NCBI GenBank assembly: GCA_947478405.1
Contig: CANJVX010000006.1
Span: 29,439-93,438 of the forward strand
Source: Beijerinckiaceae bacterium
GTDB taxonomy: Bacteria; Pseudomonadota; Alphaproteobacteria; Rhizobiales; Beijerinckiaceae
Direction: 5' to 3'
DNA length: 64,000 nt
Shown: positions 1 to 8,537 of the stretch, one piece after another
How the letters are laid out: each line of letters begins with the position of its first letter
Numbering within the stretch: position 1 is the first letter of the stretch
Program-made: the position numbers and the translations under genes
Notes under the pieces: model-generated
Databases searched by the model: none
Seen by the model: the letters and a program-made list of their open reading frames with translations, nothing else
Told to the model about the DNA's origin: nothing

Positions 1-852
1 AAGGCGCTCTTCGCCATTCCGCTGAATTGTGAGTATCAAATCTTCAACACATCAGGCCATGAGAGCGCACGCCTCTCCTGCACCAATGATCTTCCTCTGG
101 CTCTCAATCATTATCACAATGAAGATTTCATTTTCGGCAATGACTTCAAATTTCCCGAACGCGTGGGGCCTGAAAATCGCTTCCAGGGCGAAGGCGACCA
201 CTCCTCCTTCGAACGTAAGAAAAATAGCGGCCAAATCAATATATGGGAAACGAATTTCGTTCAGGATCTGACAGCTTTCAAACTTTACGAACTGGAAACG
301 CGCGGCAAAGGCTCACGCAATGTGTTCTTCCAGTTGGCTGACGGAACGATGCATGCGCATACGTCAGAAATTCCAGTGGGCCGCTACAAGAAGGCACATC
401 GCCACGCCGCGGGCACACATGTTCATGCGGTGACAGGCTCTGGCTATTCGCTGCTCTGGTATGAGGGTGATGATAAATTCGTGGAACTGCCATGGCGTCA
501 CGGCATCATGTACACGCCCCCGTTCTGGATGTTCCATCAGCACTTCAACACCTCTGATGCACCGGCGCGCTATCTCGCCTGTTCCATTGGTAGCGCGCGC
601 TATCCGTTCATCTCGCTGCGCCGCGTCTCCAATGAGGGCGGCGGCTCAACATCGGTGAAGCAAGGTGGGAGACAGATCGAATATGAGGATCAGGATCTGC
701 GCATTCACCGCAAATTCCTGCTGGCGCTGAAAGAGCATGGCGTCACCTCGCTCATGGGCGATCTTTTCGACGAAGATGCCATCATTCGGGTGCCCGAAGA
801 AAGCCTGACAGGCCCCATCCGCACACCCGAACTCAAAGGCGCCGCAATCTAA
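1..852 (+). CDS. Bicupin protein, C-terminal part (5' end outside window)
   Basis: The reading frame is open from base 1 to the stop at 850-852 (283 codons), so the gene starts left of the window. The protein ends in a cupin domain: a HRH stretch at about 395-403 (KKAHRHAAG), a glycine turn (VTGSGYS) and a second His pair (MFHQHFN, about 532-546), which is the usual metal-binding set. The upstream half matches the end of a first cupin domain. It aligns throughout with the 371-residue protein at 54996-56111 (shared IPLN/LPLNAWHQHFN, KFPERVG/KFKNRFSG-like linker, YKKAH, HQHFN, PARYLA), so the two are paralogs. As in the other copy a TctC gene lies next to it, here convergent. Function unknown; cupins of this size include ring-cleaving dioxygenases and isomerases. 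Family is sure, substrate is not. Confidence 0.85.
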   Translation, partial: KALFAIPLNCEYQIFNTSGHESARLSCTNDLPLALNHYHNEDFIFGNDFKFPERVGPENRFQGEGDHSSFERKKNSGQINIWETNFVQDLTAFKLYELETRGKGSRNVFFQLADGTMHAHTSEIPVGRYKKAHRHAAGTHVHAVTGSGYSLLWYEGDDKFVELPWRHGIMYTPPFWMFHQHFNTSDAPARYLACSIGSARYPFISLRRVSNEGGGSTSVKQGGRQIEYEDQDLRIHRKFLLALKEHGVTSLMGDLFDEDAIIRVPEESLTGPIRTPELKGAAI

Positions 853-865
853 CGCGGGCGAAGGC

Positions 866-1945
866 TCAGTCCTTGCCCGCGCGCGCCGCGTAATTCATCA
901 ACCAGTCGCGCTCTTCATCCTTGATGGTCAGAGCGCGGCGTACATCCTCCTCTACGTCGTCGCCCGTTTCATAATCGGGTACGAAGCCGACGAGTTTTTC
1001 AGCTTCCTTTGCGTAGTCGGGATCTTTCTCGAATGCGCGGATCGCCTCGCGCACAGCCTTCATCGCTTCGACCGGCACCTGCGGCGGGAAGACAATCATC
1101 CGCTGCATCGCCGATGATGTGGCCAGAACACGCTTATAGGCTTCCCACATCTCACCCGACGGCTCCTTGCCTTTCACCTCTCGATAAAACTTATCGAAGG
1201 ATGGCATATTCAGGCCACGCACCTGCGAGGGCTCGGCGAAACGTGAGCCGTTCCAGCCGGGATTGTAAAAAAGCGGTAAAGCTGTACCGAGCGCGATCAC
1301 ACCGGGCTCAACCACAGAGCGATAGCCCGGTGGGCTTTCAGAAAACATGCTGATCTCGCCACGGTCAAAAGCCAGACGCGCAGCGGAATTGCTCTTGTAC
1401 CCTGTGACATATTTATATTTCATGCCGAGCATGTCGGCTGTGAGCCGCAACAAGAGATCTTTCGATGAATCGGACGACAAGCCGCCGATCACAATATTCT
1501 CGCCCTTGATGATATCGGCCGGCGTCTTGAGACCCGGCGCAATATCGGCACGGGCGTAATAGACCGTCGTGCCTGGCTGATAGGCCACGAATTGATAGCT
1601 GAGAATATCAACGCGGGCCTTTTCTTTCACGCTGGCATGACGCCAGGCGATGCCGGAAAGATAACCAACTGTTGTGCCATCGCGCGGGGCTATCTCGCCC
1701 AAAAAATTCGTACCCACCGCACCGCCTGCTCCATCCATATTCTGGACGATGATATTGGGCTTGCCAGCCAAATGTTTGGCCAGAAACTTCGCAAAGAGAC
1801 GACCTTCAATGTCGGTCGGTCCGGCAGAGGCGAAATTGACCAACACGGTGACACGTTTGCCTTTATAAAAAGGCTCATCAGCAGCACAGGCTGCAGACGC
1901 CATTCCGATCACCAAAATACATGCAAGAGCGCTGCGCATGCTCAT
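866..1945 (-). CDS. TctC/Bug-family periplasmic substrate-binding protein
   Basis: This 359-residue exported protein belongs to the tripartite tricarboxylate transporter receptor family (TctC, Bug), which binds carboxylates in the periplasm. A signal peptide ends near ACAAD (about residue 22). The mature protein opens with the family pattern FYKGKRVTVLVNF...DIEGRLFAKFL and carries QNMDGAGG, the loop that normally reads NMPGAG. I chose the ATG at 1945 because GGAGGAA lies five bases upstream (1950-1956); an earlier in-frame start lacks this. Its closest relative here is the protein at 47409-48509 (shared SSKDL..RLT.DMLG and ITGY/VTGY segments). It converges on the bicupin gene with only 13 bases between stops. 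No TctA or TctB gene is near, so the transport partner is unknown. Ligand cannot be told. Confidence 0.9.
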   Translation of the reverse strand: MSMRSALACILVIGMASAACAADEPFYKGKRVTVLVNFASAGPTDIEGRLFAKFLAKHLAGKPNIIVQNMDGAGGAVGTNFLGEIAPRDGTTVGYLSGIAWRHASVKEKARVDILSYQFVAYQPGTTVYYARADIAPGLKTPADIIKGENIVIGGLSSDSSKDLLLRLTADMLGMKYKYVTGYKSNSAARLAFDRGEISMFSESPPGYRSVVEPGVIALGTALPLFYNPGWNGSRFAEPSQVRGLNMPSFDKFYREVKGKEPSGEMWEAYKRVLATSSAMQRMIVFPPQVPVEAMKAVREAIRAFEKDPDYAKEAEKLVGFVPDYETGDDVEEDVRRALTIKDEERDWLMNYAARAGKD

Positions 1946-2019
1946 GCCTTCCTCCATGTCTGCCCGCATCTGTCGCGCGGATCATTTCTAGCACGCTAGC
2001 AAGCTTTGGCAGCCTGCGC

Positions 2020-2048
2020 AAAAAGAAAGCCGCCCTCGCGGCGGCTTC
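2020..2048 (-). terminator. Intrinsic terminator after the cupin gene
   Basis: AAGCCGCC at 2027-2034 pairs with GGCGGCTT at 2040-2047 around a five-base loop. On the minus strand the stem is followed by TTTCTTTTT, so it ends the transcript of the cupin gene at 2073-2492. Confidence 0.8.
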
Positions 2049-2072
2049 CTATTATTATCAATGATCGTCCAC

Positions 2073-2492
2073 TCAAATGCGCTGGGTGATATTGTCGATC
2101 TTGATCGAGCCCACTTCGAATTTCTGCGGCGCAGCGTCGACACGCTCGGTTTTCACAGCCTTGTCGAAACCAGCCATTTGCAGGATTTCGAGGTCTTCGT
2201 CGCCCGAGCTTTCGAACCAATATTGGGCGCCAGCGGGGATCAAAATGCCCTCGTGCTTGCCGAATTCGCCGATGACCGCATCACCGGGGCCGTAGAACTT
2301 CACTTTGCCGCTGAGGACAAACCAGAAGCCGTCCATACCGCGATGGGAATGGAGATTGTTTTCGCCACCCTCGCTGACGACCTGCACACGGCCACGGATG
2401 ATGTCCGTACCAGCCAGCTGCACAATGCCTTTGCCCTTCTTCAATTCGGGCTTTTTATAGCTGAAGACTTGATAGGATTGATCGTTGCTCAT
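2073..2492 (-). CDS. Small single-domain cupin protein
   Basis: The 139-residue protein is one cupin domain. The first metal motif is NLHSHRGMDGFWFVLSG (about residues 48-64) with HSH and a Glu replaced by Asp/Phe in the usual G(X)5HXH(X)3,4E(X)6G pattern; the second motif region is GILIPAGAQYWFES, which lacks the expected His. Metal binding may therefore be partial. There is no signal peptide. The start at 2492 is supported by GGGAGGG just upstream. It is divergent from the PQQ dehydrogenase gene, with 246 bases between the starts. A similar stand-alone cupin lies at 24365-24829. Such proteins are often isomerases, dioxygenases or ligand sensors in catabolic clusters; the role here is unknown. 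Confidence 0.75.
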   Translation of the reverse strand: MSNDQSYQVFSYKKPELKKGKGIVQLAGTDIIRGRVQVVSEGGENNLHSHRGMDGFWFVLSGKVKFYGPGDAVIGEFGKHEGILIPAGAQYWFESSGDEDLEILQMAGFDKAVKTERVDAAPQKFEVGSIKIDNITQRI

Positions 2493-2738
2493 GGGTCCCT
2501 CCCCGGACGTGCTGCGGGCCACCTTTGCGGGGCCGTCTTTCAGAGGCTCATTTTGCAGAGAAAAGGGGCTCCCGCAAGGCTCCCGCCCCAGAGTTTACCA
2601 GTCAGCTGGCAAAGGCGTGGAATGCCTGCGGGGAAATAACCCCCGAGCTGGTCCAAGGGTTGATTGTCAGGCGCCAGCCATTCTGCTTCACTTAGCTCTA
2701 ACCGGCGCCAAAAGCCGGGGTAAGGGAAGGGGAACCCA

Positions 2739-4490
2739 ATGCACAAGACAGCGACATCGCTGGCTGCCCTTTTGGCCGCCGCTCTTTTCACGGCACCCAC
2801 ATTTGCACAAAAAGCTGATTTCAAGCCGGTGACAGACGCCGTGTTGGCAAATCCTGATCCAGGCGACTGGCTGCATCTCAACCGCACCCAAGATCAGCAG
2901 CGATTCAGCCCGCTCAACCAGATCAACAAATCAAATGTGAAAAATCTGCGCATGGCCTGGGCACGCGGACTGCCCAATGGCACGCAGGAATCTGTGCCGA
3001 TCGTTTATAAGGGCGTGATGTATCTCTATGCGCCGGGCGCGTCCGTGCAGGCGGTGGATGCCACCAATGGCGATCTGCTTTGGGAATATGTTCGCGACTA
3101 CCCCAAAGAGGTAACCGCAGTAGCTGCGCGCAACAAGAGCCTCGGCATTTACGAGGACATGATCTATTTCGCTGCGCCCGATGGCTATCTCGTTGGTATT
3201 GACGCCAAGACCGGCAAAGAGCGTTGGGCCACGAAGGTTGACGATGGCGACCACGTCGCGGGCGGTATTCTGGTTGCAGAAGGCAAGGTCATCACCAACC
3301 GCACCTGCAAGGATACGCGTCCGAGATGCTTCATTGCCGCCCATGATGCCAAGACCGGCAAGGAAGCTTGGCGGTTCCACACGACCGCCAGCGCGGACGA
3401 ACCGGGCGGCGACACTTGGGGCAAGATAGACAGCGACAAGCGCGTGGCATCTCCGTGGGGCCTGCCAGGCTCCTACGATCCCAAGCGCAAGGCTATTTAT
3501 TTCGGTGTTGCCAATCCTATTCCCTATACCCGCCTTCGCCGTCATGGGCGTTATGATGGCGCGCCCTTCGTCTCACCTGTCGAGCTTTATGCCAATTCGA
3601 CGGTCGCTATCGACATCAATACCGGCAAGCTGAAATGGTATTATCAAGAATTGCCGGGCGATGATTGGGATGCCGACCACAGTCACGAGCGCATTCTGGC
3701 CAAAGTGAAACTTCGGCCCGATCCAAAACACATTAAATGGATTGGCGATGATGTGAAGAAAGGTGAGGAGCGCGAAGTCGTCATGACAGTCGCCGAAGGC
3801 GGCGGCATGTTTGTGGTGGATCGTGACACCGGCAAATTTATTTGGGCGAAACCTTTCCCATTTGATGTTCCGGATTTCAACATCAGCAAGATCGATACAA
3901 AGACCGGACAAACGCATATCAATGTTGATAAGCTGTTCAAAGCAGACGGCGATTCACGGATCAGCTGCTACCATAACACACGTGGCCTCTGGTCGATCGC
4001 CTATAGTCCGAAGAACACGTCACTCTATGTGCCCTTCCAGGACCAATGCGTTTCCATGACTGCAAATGAAAAGAACGCGGAAGGATGGGGGCCGCGCCGC
4101 GGCATCATGCGGCCGGGTATTGATCCGAATAAATACATGAATCTCGCCAAGATCAACATAAGCACCGGCGAGATGAAAATCCTTCATTCGCAGCCGCAAG
4201 CAAGCGTGAGTTCAACACTGGTAACGGCGGGCGATTTGCTCTTCTGGGGCGATCAGAACCGTCGCCTACGTGCTTTTGATGCAGATGACGGCAAAGTGCT
4301 GTGGGAGAGTGTCGTCGGCGGCATGGTGATGAATTCGATGATCACCTACGCGGTCAAGGGCAAGCAATATGTGATGGTCTTTACGGGCGAGGGACAATCC
4401 GTCTCGGCAGGTCCGCTGGGCCTCACACAAAAGAGCATGCCAAAGGCGGTGCGCGGACATAATTCCGTGTTCGTCTTTGCTCTGCCATAA
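2739..4490 (+). CDS. PQQ-dependent alcohol dehydrogenase, lanthanide-type metal motif
   Basis: The 583-residue exported protein is a beta-propeller quinoprotein dehydrogenase: signal peptide to about residue 23 (PTFAQ), then tryptophan-docking repeats such as DAKTGKERWA, DAKTGKEAWRF, DINTGKLKWYY, DRDTGKFIWA and DADDGKVLWE. The catalytic Asp is D311 in GDDWDAD, and D313 sits two residues later; in known members an Asp at that place marks lanthanide-dependent enzymes (XoxF, ExaF/PedH), whereas calcium enzymes have Ala or Ser. Two oddities: the vicinal Cys-Cys pair of methanol dehydrogenases is absent, and the metal-ligand Glu region reads DTRPRC, with Asp where Glu is expected by my hand alignment. 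The convergent cytochrome c at 4536-4850 is a likely electron acceptor. Substrate is unknown; an alcohol oxidised in the periplasm is expected. Confidence 0.85.
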   Translation: MHKTATSLAALLAAALFTAPTFAQKADFKPVTDAVLANPDPGDWLHLNRTQDQQRFSPLNQINKSNVKNLRMAWARGLPNGTQESVPIVYKGVMYLYAPGASVQAVDATNGDLLWEYVRDYPKEVTAVAARNKSLGIYEDMIYFAAPDGYLVGIDAKTGKERWATKVDDGDHVAGGILVAEGKVITNRTCKDTRPRCFIAAHDAKTGKEAWRFHTTASADEPGGDTWGKIDSDKRVASPWGLPGSYDPKRKAIYFGVANPIPYTRLRRHGRYDGAPFVSPVELYANSTVAIDINTGKLKWYYQELPGDDWDADHSHERILAKVKLRPDPKHIKWIGDDVKKGEEREVVMTVAEGGGMFVVDRDTGKFIWAKPFPFDVPDFNISKIDTKTGQTHINVDKLFKADGDSRISCYHNTRGLWSIAYSPKNTSLYVPFQDQCVSMTANEKNAEGWGPRRGIMRPGIDPNKYMNLAKINISTGEMKILHSQPQASVSSTLVTAGDLLFWGDQNRRLRAFDADDGKVLWESVVGGMVMNSMITYAVKGKQYVMVFTGEGQSVSAGPLGLTQKSMPKAVRGHNSVFVFALP

Positions 4491-4505
4491 GCGAGCGACA
4501 CTTAA

Positions 4506-4538
4506 GAAGAAAGCCGGCCTTCGGGCCGGCTTTTTTTA
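4506..4538. terminator. Bidirectional terminator between PQQ dehydrogenase and cytochrome c
   Basis: GCCGGCC at 4513-4519 and GGCCGGC at 4524-4530 form a stem closed by a TTCG tetraloop, followed by seven T on the plus strand and an A-rich stretch upstream that serves the minus strand. It separates the two convergent genes. Confidence 0.85.
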
Positions 4539-4850
4539 TTTGGCGCGGGAGCGGATATAGGCCCAGATGGCGGCACGTTCATCATCTGTAATCATGCCCT
4601 GCCAAGAAGGCATCTGGCCCTTGCCATTCAAAACCATCATTTCAAACTTGGGGCGCTCATCAGCGCCAAGGCCTTTCAGATCGGGCGCTGCACCGGTTGG
4701 GCGCAGGCGCTCACCATGGCAGGTCGCACAATGTTCTTCATAAAGGGCATCGCCTGCACCAACCGCCCCTTCCTGCGCATGAACCGGGGCGCTCGCACCC
4801 AGCATCAAGGCCACCATCGCGACAATTTCCCTTCGGATCACGGCAGACAC
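4536..4850 (-). CDS. Small c-type cytochrome
   Basis: The 104-residue protein has a signal peptide (to about APVHA, residue 25) and one haem site, CATCH, followed by a methionine ligand candidate in GKGQMPSWQ. It is a class I cytochrome c of the size used as electron acceptor by PQQ dehydrogenases, and it converges on the PQQ dehydrogenase gene. The start is a GTG at 4850 with GAGAG directly upstream; a second GTG at 4841 is possible. Pairing with the dehydrogenase is inferred from position only. Confidence 0.85.
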   Translation of the reverse strand: MSAVIRREIVAMVALMLGASAPVHAQEGAVGAGDALYEEHCATCHGERLRPTGAAPDLKGLGADERPKFEMMVLNGKGQMPSWQGMITDDERAAIWAYIRSRAK

Positions 4851-4971
4851 CTCTCTTTTTTCTTAGTTGGGGCAAAGCCTACAGAGCAAGAGGCGTCCCG
4901 CCAAGTAGTAGGGCTGGCCTAATGGCGCGCGGACCAATAGAAATTGCCGCGACCTTCCAACAGGACGACAC

Positions 4972-5757
4972 GTGAGCCCAGTCGAGACCTCCGAGATCTA
5001 TGACGTCGAGCAAATTCCGCTCGACCTGACCTCCGTGCTGCCCCCCCGCAGCCGCGGTAGGGACCGTGCGCGCTTTGTGGCCAGCTTCGTCTTCGTCGTC
5101 ATCCTGCATATGGCGCTGTTCTGGCTGCTCGAGCGCCAGACGGGCGCCGACATGCCACCTGTCGAAGAAATCATTCCCGTTGAAATCATCAACGAGCTAC
5201 CAGCGCCAGATCCCGAGCCACAACCGGAAAAACAGTCCGAACCCGAGCCGCAAAAGCCACCGCAAGAATTTTATGAAAAGCCTGCGACGGATGCGCCGCG
5301 TGCGTCCGATCAGAACAAAAGCGGGAACAAGACACAGGCGACACCTCTGGATGTGCCGCCGCAGCCAAAGCCCGTGCCTGAACCGGCAAAGGAACCCCCG
5401 AAAGTCTTTGACCCCTGGGGTTTGCAAGGCCAGTTGCCGGAATTGACTTTCGACACACCGGCGCCGAAATCAAATCTGCCAAAAGGCAATGCTGATCGCA
5501 CCTATCTGTCCATCGTCTATGCACAGATCATGCAGAAGATGGATTTGCCAGAGGAAAAGCTTCAATACAGGCATGAGGCCTTGATCAAATTTGGCGTTGA
5601 TAGCAAAGGCCAGGTGTTTCAATCCGCAATTGTTGTATCGAGTGGAAACCGCATCCTCGACAATGCTGCCCTGAACGCTGTGCGCCGTGCGAGCCCCCTA
5701 CCTGCCCCGCCTGCGGGCGGGCCGATCTATCTGACATTCAGCTATGGGCTTCGCTGA
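4972..5757 (+). CDS. TonB-family protein (energy transducer TonB-like)
   Basis: The 261-residue protein has the layout of TonB: a short cytoplasmic N-terminus, one membrane segment at about residues 34-51 (FVASFVFVVILHMALFWLL), a Pro/Glu/Lys-rich spacer of about 90 residues, and a C-terminal TonB domain with GVDSKGQVFQSAIVVSSGN and a final NAALNAVRRASPLPAPP. Such proteins carry energy from the inner membrane to outer-membrane receptors. No exbB, exbD or TonB-dependent receptor is in the window, so its partner is unknown. The start is GTG, with AGGA seven bases upstream. It stands alone between the cytochrome and a decayed gene. Confidence 0.8.
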   Translation: MSPVETSEIYDVEQIPLDLTSVLPPRSRGRDRARFVASFVFVVILHMALFWLLERQTGADMPPVEEIIPVEIINELPAPDPEPQPEKQSEPEPQKPPQEFYEKPATDAPRASDQNKSGNKTQATPLDVPPQPKPVPEPAKEPPKVFDPWGLQGQLPELTFDTPAPKSNLPKGNADRTYLSIVYAQIMQKMDLPEEKLQYRHEALIKFGVDSKGQVFQSAIVVSSGNRILDNAALNAVRRASPLPAPPAGGPIYLTFSYGLR

Positions 5758-5763
5758 CGGTTT

Positions 5764-5890
5764 TTATTTTGCCACACCCCAACAGGAACATGAACCAAAC
5801 CTTTCGGTCAGAAAATCAATAAAAGCATGCACTTTTGAAGATAAATGCGGCGCATGAGGGTAGGCCGCATGAAGGGTGAAATGTTGGGCC
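5764..5890 (-). pseudogene. Remnant of a LysR-family regulator (C-terminal end)
   Basis: The gap 5758-6125 holds no intact gene. Reading the minus strand from about 5887 to the stop at 5764 gives a stretch ending AAYPHAPHLSSKVHAFIDF, then LTERFG, which is the typical C-terminal end of LysR regulators (compare YPxxRHLSxKVRAFIDFL). Further upstream on the same strand (about 5890-6020) the frame is broken by stops and shifts (for example LTGDFVRHGLG followed by a stop), so the gene is decayed. A 97-codon open frame on the plus strand here is a shadow. Confidence 0.6.
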
Positions 5891-6080
5891 ACAAATGGGC
5901 TTCAGTTTGTTGTCCAAGAGAAAAGAAGATCTCTGGATCACAGGCGAAATCTCCGACATCAAATGCCTACCCTAAACCGTGCCGGACGAAATCGCCTGTA
6001 AGCATCATTTTAAGCTCGATCGGAAAGCTCCCGCCACCAAGACGAGCTGGTAGCCAAGGCGGCATCGAAACTCTTCGGGT

Positions 6081-6112
6081 AAAAAAGCCCCACAGAAATG
6101 CGGGACTTTTCT
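6081..6112 (-). terminator. Terminator after the SGNH-like gene
   Basis: AGCCCCACA at 6086-6094 pairs with TGCGGGACT at 6099-6107 (two G-T pairs) around a four-base loop; on the minus strand it is followed by six T. It serves the gene at 6126-6908. Confidence 0.7.
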
Positions 6113-6125
6113 TTTCTGTCAGAAA

Positions 6126-6908
6126 TTATTTCTTCTGATGCGCCTGCACCGTGTCCCAAGCGATCTGCTGCAAGAATTGCGCTGTCGGCGCATCGAGCGT
6201 GGATATGAAGCTACTGCCAACCGGGCTCTTTCCATAAACCGCAGCATAGGTCGTGGCAGCTGCCAGATAAGTCCCAGCCAATGTCGGATGGCGCTTGTCG
6301 CGCTGATAGAGCTCCAGATCAGGACGCGCTTTCACCGCATTGGCAAATGCAAGACCCGCGGGGATGACGCGCGCTTTATTGTCTTTGCCCGCTTTGTCAT
6401 AAGCCTTGGCAAGACCATCGGTCATCTCCGACTTGTCCTTATAGGCCCAGGACATAAAGAAGATGGGCTCGGCACCCGCCTTGCGGATCGTGCGCGCATG
6501 TTGCTTGGCATATTTGTAAAAGATAGGCGCGAGCTTGGGGTGGACTGGGCATTGGCTGCAATCCATCAACACAACGCCATCAAATTGGCGCCCCGGCTTA
6601 TTGAATTGCACTTCATTATCGCCAACGAATGAATAGCCACCAATGCGGCCGGGCGCCAAATAGGCAGACACATTATGCCAGTCGATGCCGGACCCGCTGA
6701 TGGTGAGCGAGGTTCCCCGCGCTTCATTATTTTTGTCAGCGCGCGCGAAACCCAGCACGAAATTATGCATGCTGTTGTTGTAATAGAAAAAGCTGTTGCC
6801 GACCCAGAGCAAAGATTGCGGAATCGTCGAGGCCGCCGCAGCAAGCCCTGCGCAGGCCAGATGAAAGGCCATCGCCAAAGGCAAAAGCGCCGATTTTGTG
6901 AGCTTCAT
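6126..6908 (-). CDS. Exported SGNH/GDSL-like hydrolase, putative
   Basis: The 260-residue protein starts with a signal peptide (to about AGLAAAAS, residue 25). The mature part begins SLLWVGNSFFYYNNS, which resembles block I of SGNH esterases (GNS in place of GDS). Near the end KRHPTLAGTYLAA resembles block V, where the His follows an Asp; here the preceding residue is Arg/Lys rather than Asp, so the triad may be altered. The middle has VLMDCSQCPVHPK and FFMSWAYKD, which suit blocks II and III loosely. I took the ATG at 6908 because GGGGAGGGG precedes it by six bases. It is alone, between its own terminator and that of pcaHG. Substrate unknown. Confidence 0.65.
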   Translation of the reverse strand: MKLTKSALLPLAMAFHLACAGLAAAASTIPQSLLWVGNSFFYYNNSMHNFVLGFARADKNNEARGTSLTISGSGIDWHNVSAYLAPGRIGGYSFVGDNEVQFNKPGRQFDGVVLMDCSQCPVHPKLAPIFYKYAKQHARTIRKAGAEPIFFMSWAYKDKSEMTDGLAKAYDKAGKDNKARVIPAGLAFANAVKARPDLELYQRDKRHPTLAGTYLAAATTYAAVYGKSPVGSSFISTLDAPTAQFLQQIAWDTVQAHQKK

Positions 6909-6980
6909 ATTCCCCTCCCCCATTTTTATGAGGCAAGGATGGCACCGACCAAAGCAAAGAACAAGTTCGATACCCACCAC

Positions 6981-7009
6981 AAAAAAGGCCGCCCCGAAGG
7001 GCGGCCTTT
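6981..7009 (-). terminator. Terminator of the pcaHG operon
   Basis: AAAGGCCGCCC at 6984-6994 pairs with GGGCGGCCTTT at 6999-7009 around CGAA; the minus-strand transcript then runs into TTT. Confidence 0.85.
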
Positions 7010-7031
7010 CTGCGATCAGCTTGAACGCTGA

Positions 7032-7655
7032 TCACACGTCGAAGAAGACAGTTTCGTTATCACCCTGAAGGATAATGTCGAATGTATAGACCGTCTTGCC
7101 ATCCTTCTGTGAAGGTGTGGCAATCAATGTGTCACGGCGCTTCTTGAGTTCAATGCCGCGCAGGATCGGATCAGCCTCATTGGCCTTTTCCTCATCAGCG
7201 AAATAGATGCGCGTGTTGAGGCCCATATTGATGCCGCGCGCAACGACCCACAGACTGATGTGAGGCGCTTGCACTTTGCCCCCGCGGCCTGCCACAGGAC
7301 CCGGCTTTACCGTGTAGAAACGGTAGATGCCAGTCTCGAAATCGGTGCAGGCACGGCCCCAGCCACGGAAATTCGGATCAACCGAACCCGTCTTCTGGCG
7401 GTCACCCGGATGGTTGTAACGACCATCCGCATTGGCCTGCCAAGCTTCGATCAAAGCATCGCGCACGAGGCTTCCAGAACCGTCGAACACACGGCCTTCG
7501 ATGACAATCTGCGCACCGCGCGTGGTCGCGCCGACGAGATTATTGTCGAAGTTATTCTGAAAAATATCAAAGCCTGCTTGATGCGGCGCCAAACCGATAT
7601 GGACATAAGGGCCTGCCGTCTGCGAGGCGGTTTCCTTGAGATATTTCACGCTCAT
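7032..7655 (-). CDS. pcaG: Protocatechuate 3,4-dioxygenase, alpha subunit
   Basis: The 207-residue protein is the alpha chain of the intradiol enzyme that opens protocatechuate between its two hydroxyls to 3-carboxy-cis,cis-muconate. It has the family segments TAGPYVHIGL, EGRVFDGSGSLVRDALIEAWQANADGRY (split here by position 53-80), FRGWGRACTDFETGIYRFYTVKPG and PHISLWVVARGIN, and lacks the full set of iron ligands, as alpha chains do. The ATG at 7655 follows the stop of pcaH by three bases, so the two are cotranscribed. A plain terminator lies downstream. No other pca genes of the beta-ketoadipate path are in the window. Confidence 0.95.
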   Translation of the reverse strand: MSVKYLKETASQTAGPYVHIGLAPHQAGFDIFQNNFDNNLVGATTRGAQIVIEGRVFDGSGSLVRDALIEAWQANADGRYNHPGDRQKTGSVDPNFRGWGRACTDFETGIYRFYTVKPGPVAGRGGKVQAPHISLWVVARGINMGLNTRIYFADEEKANEADPILRGIELKKRRDTLIATPSQKDGKTVYTFDIILQGDNETVFFDV

Positions 7656-7658
7656 GGA

Positions 7659-8504
<846 letters not shown>

Positions 8505-8523
8505 TCAAAAGTAAATCTTTTGA
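8505..8523. promoter_or_regulatory. Perfect palindrome between pcaH and the LysR gene
   Basis: TCAAAAG at 8505-8511 and CTTTTGA at 8517-8523 are perfect inverted arms around TAAAT. The site ends 14 bases before the LysR start at 8538 and lies 73 bases upstream of pcaH. LysR proteins bind such AT-rich dyads and often repress their own gene from a site at the start. The link is inference. Confidence 0.5.
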
Positions 8524-8537
8524 TTATAATGAGACCC

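Noticed and set aside
2567..2587. Direct repeat GGCTCCCGC twice before the PQQ dehydrogenase gene
   Set aside because: Short, GC-rich, and lacking symmetry or a promoter match; could be chance.
5845..6138. 97-codon open frame on the plus strand
   Set aside because: It is antisense to a decayed LysR end and to a terminator, and has no family features.
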